64,000 bases of DNA from Golubevia sp. BC0850 (lineage: Eukaryota > Basidiomycota > Exobasidiomycetes > Golubeviales > Golubeviaceae), in assembly GCA_012976225.1 (NCBI GenBank), contig JAAVVG010000034.1, positions 70,216 through 134,215 of the forward strand. The letters run 5' to 3'. Position numbers and translations under genes: made by a program. This document shows positions 57,549 through 64,000 of the stretch, piece after piece; positions within the stretch are counted from its first letter, which is position 1, and every line of letters starts with the position of its first letter. Below the pieces are notes generated by a model. The model was not told the DNA's origin and searched no databases. It was given only the letters and a program-made list of their open reading frames with translations.

Positions 57549-60480
57549 AGTGGTAGTGCTTCTTCAGCTTCCAATTGGGGTATCTCTAGATCGATTTCTC
57601 AAGACAAAACCTCTTCTTTGACATCAAATAACAATCTTTTGATCGCTTTACTAGCAAAGTCAAGGAAGAGTTTCATAGAAGATTCAAATGATTTCGGATG
57701 GAAAGAACAGCAGATTATCCTTTTGAAAGATACGATTTGCATTGCTGAATTACTAAATGATTATATCTCAATGACTTTCTTCGCTTGCATTTTGCTGAGA
57801 GATTTCGTTGATTTCTTACCTCCTGAAGAACAATGGAGATTATCAATTGGTTTGAACGAAGTCTTTAACTTCAGTAAATTGCACGATTCTTCTATTGGTT
57901 CTTTGGAATTGGGTCTTAATTATTGGGGACCGGAGGATTTAGTTCTCGGATTAGAAAGTATACCTCTGAAAGATTCTCTGATTCCTACAGAGAAAGAATC
58001 AAAGGAACTCAATCCACCTATCGAGACTAAAGAGAATGGAGGTAAAGATGTGGCAGGGATCAATGATCCTTTCTTTTGGAATCCAATCAATTCAAACAAG
58101 AATTCTAAAAAGACTAACAATTTGATTCTAGTGGAAAGTGATCCTATCGAATTTATGATTACTCTTTCGAATCCTTTGGATATCGCTTTGGAAATTCTAG
58201 AGATCAAATTGAGCACTATTGAAGTCAAGTTTCAATCTCATCCAGTATCAACAGTCGTACCTCCGAAAAGCCTACAGACTTTGAAACTTACAGGAGTCCC
58301 AAGAGAGAGTGGAAACATCGTCGTGAAAGGATGTTGGATTACTCTTTTGGGTTGTCTCAAAAAGGAGTTTACCGTTCCCTTACACGAGGTCGAGACTGAA
58401 AAGGCTAGAATTGAAGAAAAGTATGATTTATTGGACAAGAAATCTAGATTCAAGAATTGGGGTCTGGATTCAAGACCGTTTATTCAGAATTTGAAAAGGG
58501 AAGAATTGATCTTGAGTGCTTTAAATGAAGAATCGGAAATGGAACCCTCGATTCGAAAACGAATCCTAAAACCTAGATTTCAAGATACTTATCTCAAAGG
58601 CAAAGTTCTACCAAGTCAACCATTATTAAGTATAGTCTCCACTTCCTTGAATCATGGGAATTTGGTTCTTTTCCAAGGAGAAACGAAAATCCTCAAGATC
58701 AAATTGCAAGATTCGGGTCATCTTCCAATCGATTTCTTGAAATTTAGCTTCGATGATGACTTAACAACTTCAACTAAAACGGCTTTACTAGAAGGTGATT
58801 TACTTGCAGAAGATTCTCATTCTTTGGAATATGATTTGATTCATAGACCAATCTTCACTTTGGATTCAAAGATGAAATCAATTAGAGATGTCAACATTTT
58901 ACCAGGAGAGATTAAAATCATCAAGATCAAAGTGAGAGGAAAATTAGATTGTGAAAATGCTTCGATTAGGTTGGAATATGGTCATTTGAATGCACCCGGT
59001 AGAGGTGGTTTAGTCATTGAAGAAAGTAAGAATTTCTTCACTAGATCAATCGAATGGTCATTCAAATTGACTGTTTATCCTATCGTGGATTTATCTCCTA
59101 TTGAAATCTTGCCGATAAGAAAAGGTCAAGCTTTGAAACTTTTGGCTCATTCAATCACTTCACTAGATCAATCGAACGATCATTCAAATTGACTGTTTAT
59201 CCTATCGTGGATTTATCTCCTATTGAAATCTTGCCGATAAGAAAAGGTCAAGCTTTGAAACTTTTGGCTCATTCAATCAATGTTGCGGAACGAAATTGGA
59301 ATAGACAAAAGTTGCAGTTGGGAATCAATGAGATTCAAGAGATTAAAGAAATCGAATCCTCTGAATCCCAAGCGATGGAATCGGAAAGAGAACTGGCGGA
59401 TGAGCTATCGAAGAGAGAGGATGAATCGAATTCAAGTGCTTGTTTGATTTGTTTGGATGTTAGGAAGATTCATTCCTTTCCGATTGAGATAACAATCACT
59501 TTGGCAAGAGGTGGGTTCAAGCGATTGTGCAGCTGTCGATGATCTTCTTCGTTCTGCTCACTTTCGCTCTCTGATCCTTTCCCTTGCTTTACTTCTCTCA
59601 CAGACGATTCCAAACCACTGGTCATCAAAAGACCGATAGCTTCAGGCAACACTTCTAGATTCTATCTACCAACTCCACTCCTATCGATTCCACCAGAAGT
59701 TCTTTCATCACCAATTCCATCTCTATCTTCTAGACAATTCATAGTTTCCAAATTAAAAATGACAGAGAAAGAAGACGCTTTTTCAAGGAAACGATTCTGG
59801 TTTAGAGAGTATTTGATGGGGAAGTTGAATGCTACTTGGAGAGAGTTGAGAAGTCCGAATAGAGAAGGGAAAATCAATGGACTGAGAGGAATGAATCTGA
59901 CCGATGGAATGGTCCAAGTTCTCAGGCGGAAAGATTTGGATCTTCAATTGAACATCGACGGACTCGAGAAAGAAGATGGCTCATCGAAGATCAAAGTGGA
60001 GATGGAAGACTTCGTCAACTTGAATGCTCAAGTGACGAACAACACATGTGAGTAAGCTTCTCTTTTCGCAGACCATTCTTCGCTGTGATCTTAGCAGTTT
60101 CTTGAAACACTGATACTGTTTCTGACCCTCTGATCTTACTTTTTCTCTTCCGATCTCAGCTCGACCACTTCGACTCTTCTATCGATTACTTCCCCTTCCC
60201 TTCTCCAACAACTCGAACAATTCGACTACCAGTTCCACTACTACCTCTTCTCCTCCAAGCGATCCAGCAATCTCGAATCTTCTGATCACGAATGGCAATC
60301 TTTCCGGTCAGATCTCACCATGGCCCTTGGAAGCTGGACAAAGTACTACGATCGAAGCTGGAGTCTGTTTTCTTTCCAGAGGCAATTATAAATTGGCTAT
60401 GGTATGCGAGGAATCTACAGTTCCTTCTTTCTCTGTAGTCGGAGTCAAAGATCAAAAATCAAAGGTGATTAAAAATGTAC
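57548..60480 (+). pseudogene. Second, 5'-truncated copy of TRS120
   Basis: The protein matches the C-terminal half of the TRS120 at 23078-28208 from about its residue 740 to near the end. Shared blocks include FGWKEQQIILLKD, YWGPEDLV, NPFFWNPI/DPFFWNPI, STSLNHGNL, LLAEDSHSLE, RGKLDCEN, WRELR, KVEMEDFVNLNA and AGVCFLSRG. Divergence is considerable. Both introns are at the same positions as in the intact gene (after ...LARG at about 59512 and after ...TNNT at about 60050), so this is a DNA-level duplicate, not a retrocopy. No start codon precedes the homologous part, the first ~740 residues are missing, and a 122-bp tandem duplication at 59036-59279 shifts the frame. The last ~25 residues of TRS120 are replaced by unrelated sequence. 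It adjoins the truncated SET gene head to head. Confidence 0.85.
59036..59279. repeat. 122-bp tandem duplication inside the TRS120 copy
   Basis: Bases 59036-59157 and 59158-59279 are direct adjacent copies differing at only two positions (GAATGGTC versus GAACGATC). As 122 is not a multiple of three, the duplication shifts the frame and the first copy runs into a TGA at 59190. Confidence 0.95.
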
Positions 60481-60893
60481 TTCAATTGCCTTCTTTGTCT
60501 ATGAGATCTTGTGTTCTGGCTCACTTCCACAACGGAAGGGATGTGAATCCCGAGAGCTTTGGAACAACTTTATTTGGTCTTCCCGCTTTCTGTTTAAGTT
60601 CCTTGTGTATCGTCTGTGCTTGAGTCTGGATGACTCAAGTCACTTCGAAGTTCGAGAATTGTTTTGTAATGAGATTGGCCGCTCACATCTCAATCCAATT
60701 AAAGGAAGAAAAACTTCAAGATTTCAAAGAGCTCGAAGAAAAAGTACAAGAAAGTAGGTTGAAGTCGAAGAGCAGAGGACTAGGTATTTTGAAAAGTTGG
60801 CATGGTGACGTAGAGACAGCCCGAGAGAACGAAAGAGACAAAGAGAGAGAGGAGAGAGAGATTCGCGACCTATTTAACCTTGCTTGATCGACT

Positions 60894-61809
60894 TCAATCT
60901 TCAATAACTTCGACAGGTTCTGGTTGAGTCAATTTCAAGTAAGCACCATCGTCATTGTCGACTGGGTTAAGCTTGACTGCACCACTTTTTACAAGACTTC
61001 GGCTCAAGCTCGTTGGATGATGGATACCGCCAGATTTCTCTCCGACAAAATCGATCTCGCCTGATAGAACGTTGTAAGACCAGAAGTTTTGGATCTGAGA
61101 CTTGTCGTCAGCGAAGGAGCACAGAGAGTGGGTGAGGACGGTGCTGCTTCTGACAGAGCCAGTCTCTGCGAGAGTCGAGAGAGAAAAGAAGAAGAGATCA
61201 GAGACAGAGAAGATGATGAGCGAGCTGTTCTTCCTGACGACCAAAGCAAGCTTGACTTGAATCAAAAGTACTACTCACTAGTTTGCGTACATTGCTTGAG
61301 AGCGCCTCCCGAGGAAAGGTGACCGTAGACGACAAAATTACGAGTGATGATTGGAGCTTCTCTCTTTTCTAGTTCGTTGTTTCCGTCGTCGGATGAACCA
61401 TCATCGAAGTCAGGGTATCCCATGAAGTCAGAGTCACATGGGACGAAGTCGAAGGTTTGGTCGGCAACAGCTGTAGAAGATAGGAAAGAGATCGGAAGCA
61501 TAGAATTTGAGCGTCAACAACTTTCTCGATATCATCTTCAAACTTTCCGACTCGCAAGAGCTACTCACCAGTTCCATCGACATTCTTGGTGACGAGAACC
61601 TTCTTCTTGAGTCTTTGGCTATCGGTGGCGGTCGCTCCAGTGAGACCAGCGTTGTAAGAACCAGTAGAGTGTTCGACGCTCAGGATTCCAGAGTACTTTT
61701 GATCTGGGTGGCAAACGACGTTCTTGGTAGGAGTTCTCTTCTCCGTTGGTAGAGCAGAGGCGAGAGTCAAGAAGGCGGCTAGGAGAGTGAAGGAGGTGGG
61801 GAATTGCAT
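60894..61809 (-). CDS. Secreted protein with signal peptide and Kex2 site, function unknown
   Basis: Exons 61809-61569, 61470-61279 and 61165-60894 join in phase to 234 residues. The N-terminus QFPTSFTLLAAFLTLASALP is a signal peptide, followed at once by TEKR, a likely Kex2 site. The mature part starts TPTKNVVCHPDQKYSGILSV, carries GATATDSQRLKKKVL, a Cys in VPCDSDFMGYPDFDDGSSDD, a second dibasic LEKR, then FVVYGHLSSGGALKQC, THSLCSFADDKSQIQNFWSY and an acidic end. The pattern of beta-prone repeats with W-S-Y-N-V and few cysteines is common in secreted basidiomycete proteins, but I do not recognise a named family. It sits directly after the TRS120 relic with its stop near 60894. Confidence 0.75.
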
Positions 61810-61909
61810 GTTCGATTTGATCTTGAGGTAGAAAGGTAGATAGAAAGGTAGGAGGCTGAGATGAGAGAGCGGTTGATGGAGAGAGAGAGCAAGTCGAAAA
61901 GGGCTCGCC

Positions 61910-62127
61910 TTATCCTTTGAAGGATCTAAGAGAGTGATTAGAACGAGTAGTAGCTACCTCCAGCATGTTGGTCCCTTTGCTTAGATTCATCTTGACGACC
62001 CTCCAAAGAGCAGCGGCGGTGGAAAGAGTAGAGTTCCATTCCTTGTCGACTAGCATCTTTGGGCCAGCTCGTAAATGGGAAGGCTCTCGAAGATGAGGAT
62101 TAAGACCTCGGTAGAAAGAGGAATCAT
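61910..62127 (-). pseudogene. F-box remnant with one-base deletion
   Basis: Minus-strand ATG at 62127 opens MIPLSTEVLILIFESLPIYE and LAQRC, then meets a TAG. In the next frame the F-box continues LVDKEWNSTLSTAAALWRVV with the conserved K-E-W and L-W. Loss of one C near 62053-62055 explains the break. The second frame ends at 61910 without any LRR region, so the gene is both frameshifted and cut short. Confidence 0.65.
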
Positions 62128-63072
62128 TTTTGGGAGAGGAGAAGGGAAGGAGAGAGAGCAAAGGAGAGGTGAAGAGGGGGTCAGTTCAGGCTCTGGAAAT
62201 GACTTCTTTAGGAAGAAAGTTCTTATCAAAGAAAGAATTTTCACTGAAAGATGAGAATCAGAGAAGAAGAGTGAACACTGAACCGAGAGGAGATTACGAT
62301 TACTGAGTGATCGAGAGAGAACAGAGGCCAGCTCAAGAGCTCGAGTCTTGGAAGATGGAAGTAGAAAGCTTTTGAGGCTCACAACTGTAGAGCGAGAGAA
62401 CAGAACGGATTGGATTTCAGACTGAAGAATGAGTCGAATAGACAGAGGAGAGAAGTGGTAAGCAAGAAAGCTCAAGAGAAGACTCACTCAGAAAGGCCAG
62501 AGGGCGAAATCTTTCAAAGATGGAGAGATGGAGAGATTGAATACTTACATGACTTGATGAGGACAACAGGTCTAAAATTGAGCGCTTACGAATAGATTCG
62601 ATGACTATTTGAAGAAAGCTATTGGACTATAATTGAGTGGGTGAAGAGGGAGAGTCAGCTTCATGGAGGTTCGAGGACCGAGAGGGTGGATTGTAAACTG
62701 ATCTCACCTTTCTGGAATTCGAACTGAAGGTATGCGATTCTTGGAAAGAGCAAGGATCCAAAGTTGAGAGAAGAAGTGATGGTCTGGAAAGAAAAGGAGA
62801 AAAAAAGTGGACCGTGCATTTTCATGGTTCCTCTTTCTCACCACTCTCCAATTTTCTTACTCTTCGAACTCTCTATTCATCGCCTCTGATCAATCCCTGT
62901 AGAGATTCTGGATCTTCAGGTTAGAGTCCATTAGCAGTCTTCATCTTCCTAATTCGTTGGACCGACAGGGAAGTAGAGCTACCAAGGTCAAGATCTAGAA
63001 ACAGTCTCATTCTCTGCAGCGAAAACTGTAGACTCTCAAGCTCAGTAGTTGGAACTGGACAACAGAGCTTTA
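62128..63072. other. No gene seen; upstream of family-B copy
   Basis: About 940 bases with only short frames. It should contain the former promoter of the F-box remnant and of the downstream copy. Confidence 0.5.
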
Positions 63073-64000
63073 ATGGATCTGGATATCTTCGATGACGCAG
63101 CTGTAGAGTCGGAAGAAGAAGAGGAAGAATACGATGAAAGTCATGAAGGATCACCACCACCACCCTATCAAGACGAAGGAGAAGAAGATCAAGGCTTCTT
63201 CCAGATTCAACAAGACACAGTTGAGGAAGCTGAGGTAGATGTGGCATCTCCAACTGAAACCTTCAGGATCTGTTACGACGAAGAAGCCCACGAAGGTTGC
63301 CTATCTCAATCCACGCCTCTTCATCTCGAAGGTTTCAAACCCGGTCAAAGAGTCAGGTAGATCCACAAGAAGTTCCGTAAGAACAGCAGATTGGGAACTG
63401 CAGATGAAGTGATGACAAGATATGAGCTGCATCTTTGTCTTTGCTTGGAGAAAGGGAAAGAGAAAGGAGGAGAGGATAGTAGCGCTTTGGATTTACAGAA
63501 GAGGATCAGGATATGGGCTGAAGGATGATCTTTGTGAGGATGGTTGATAAGATGGAAGTCGATATGGAAGATGGTGAGTAGAAGAAGTGAGGAGAGGAGG
63601 GGGAGAGATCGTGGTGATTGAAGATGAAAGGAAGGCTATGGCTACCATCGAACGCTGGGTCTACACTTGAAAGGCAGATTGATCTACTTCTCCCTTCCCT
63701 AGAGAGCTGCTGAAGTAGAAGGTCATGGAGGAACAGCCTCTCATATACAGAGTTCGAGCAATCAAACTGCTCGGTGGGGAAGCCTTTCTCACTGGGTCTG
63801 ACCATGATCTACCGCTGTCCGGTTCTGTTACATTAGACTTCTGGAGGAAGGCGTATGCTGCTATGCGATTAGCTTCGAGAATGACTCCAAGATCTGAGAG
63901 AAAGAATGATGGAACATTCCCTTCGATTCTGATTCGCTCTGTCAATCTATGCCTCAAGAGGCGCCGAGAAGCTAGCAAGCACTTCTCGGAGAAGCTGGTA
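63073..64000 (+). pseudogene. Unassigned gene, family member B; decayed, runs off the window
   Basis: ATG at 63073 opens an acidic N-terminus (MDLDIFDDAAVESEEEEEEY). It then follows the family-A gene: TETFRICYDEEAHEGCLSQS, a TAG at 63358-63360 exactly where A has a lysine, HKKFRKNSRLGTADEVMTRY, and ALDLQKRIRIW. A frame change near 63525 is followed by VRMVDKME, and after an intron-like gap MEEQPLIYRVRAIKLLGGEA and RMTPRSERKNDGT to the window edge. Residue-by-residue alignment with A across the TAG shows it is a nonsense substitution rather than an intron (GT-AG here would span only about 34 bases). It lacks a readable full-length frame. Confidence 0.65.

Noticed and set aside
57548-60480. Processed (retro) copy of TRS120
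   Set aside because: Both introns are retained at the same positions and no poly-A tract follows.
60630-60887. 85-codon ORF starting MTQVTSKFENCF after the TRS120 copy
   Set aside because: It is short, charged and low-complexity at its end, abuts the stop of the opposite gene, and has no family match. Possible but unsupported.

Overview
The window comes from a fungal nuclear genome, most likely a basidiomycete and perhaps Pucciniomycotina (inference). Most genes are split by short introns of about 50-140 bp with GTGAGT-like donors. Both strands are used, and the recognisable genes are typical fungal ones: ATG1, ATG7, LTN1, TRS120, PET100, an EF-hand mitochondrial carrier and an MBD4-like glycosylase. 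Exon models were built by hand from open frames, splice consensus, phase and family knowledge. For ATG1, LTN1, PET100, the glycosylase, ATG7, TRS120, the carrier and three secreted proteins the exon lengths sum to whole codons.

Region 1 (about 0.5-28.2 kb) is dense and conserved. In order it holds ATG1 (-), a small secreted helical protein (+), the ribosome-quality-control ligase LTN1 (-), PET100 (+), an unassigned Cys-rich protein (+), an MBD4-like glycosylase (-), ATG7 (-), a hypothetical low-complexity protein (+) and the TRAPPII subunit TRS120 (-). Both the Atg1 kinase and the Atg7 E1 enzyme lie here. ATG7 and its divergent neighbour share only 86 bp between start codons.

Region 2 (about 28.6-33 kb) has no intact gene. 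It carries broken leucine-rich, F-box-like relics on both strands behind a (CT)23 microsatellite.

Region 3 (about 33.7-42.6 kb) is ordinary again: a calcium-regulated mitochondrial carrier (SCaMC/SAL1 type) with a very long Ser-rich N-terminus, an alpha/beta hydrolase, a possible tiny gene and a basic coiled-coil protein.

Region 4 (about 43-64 kb) is an accessory, rearranged island. It holds an unassigned gene family with one readable copy (44.5 kb) and one decayed copy running off the window end (63.1 kb). It also holds several F-box/LRR scraps, a fragment of a CoA-binding protein, and two oxidoreductases that diverge from a promoter with 73-bp direct repeats. A SET-domain gene and a second TRS120 copy there are both 5'-truncated and lie head to head at one junction. 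The TRS120 copy keeps its introns but is frameshifted by a 122-bp tandem duplication. Two secreted-protein genes lie in the same island.

The most interesting item is the gene at 49622-50419. It encodes a 206-residue secreted precursor in which near-identical hydrophobic peptides are separated by Lys-Arg (Kex2) sites. That is the architecture of a multi-peptide precursor, and I do not recognise its family.
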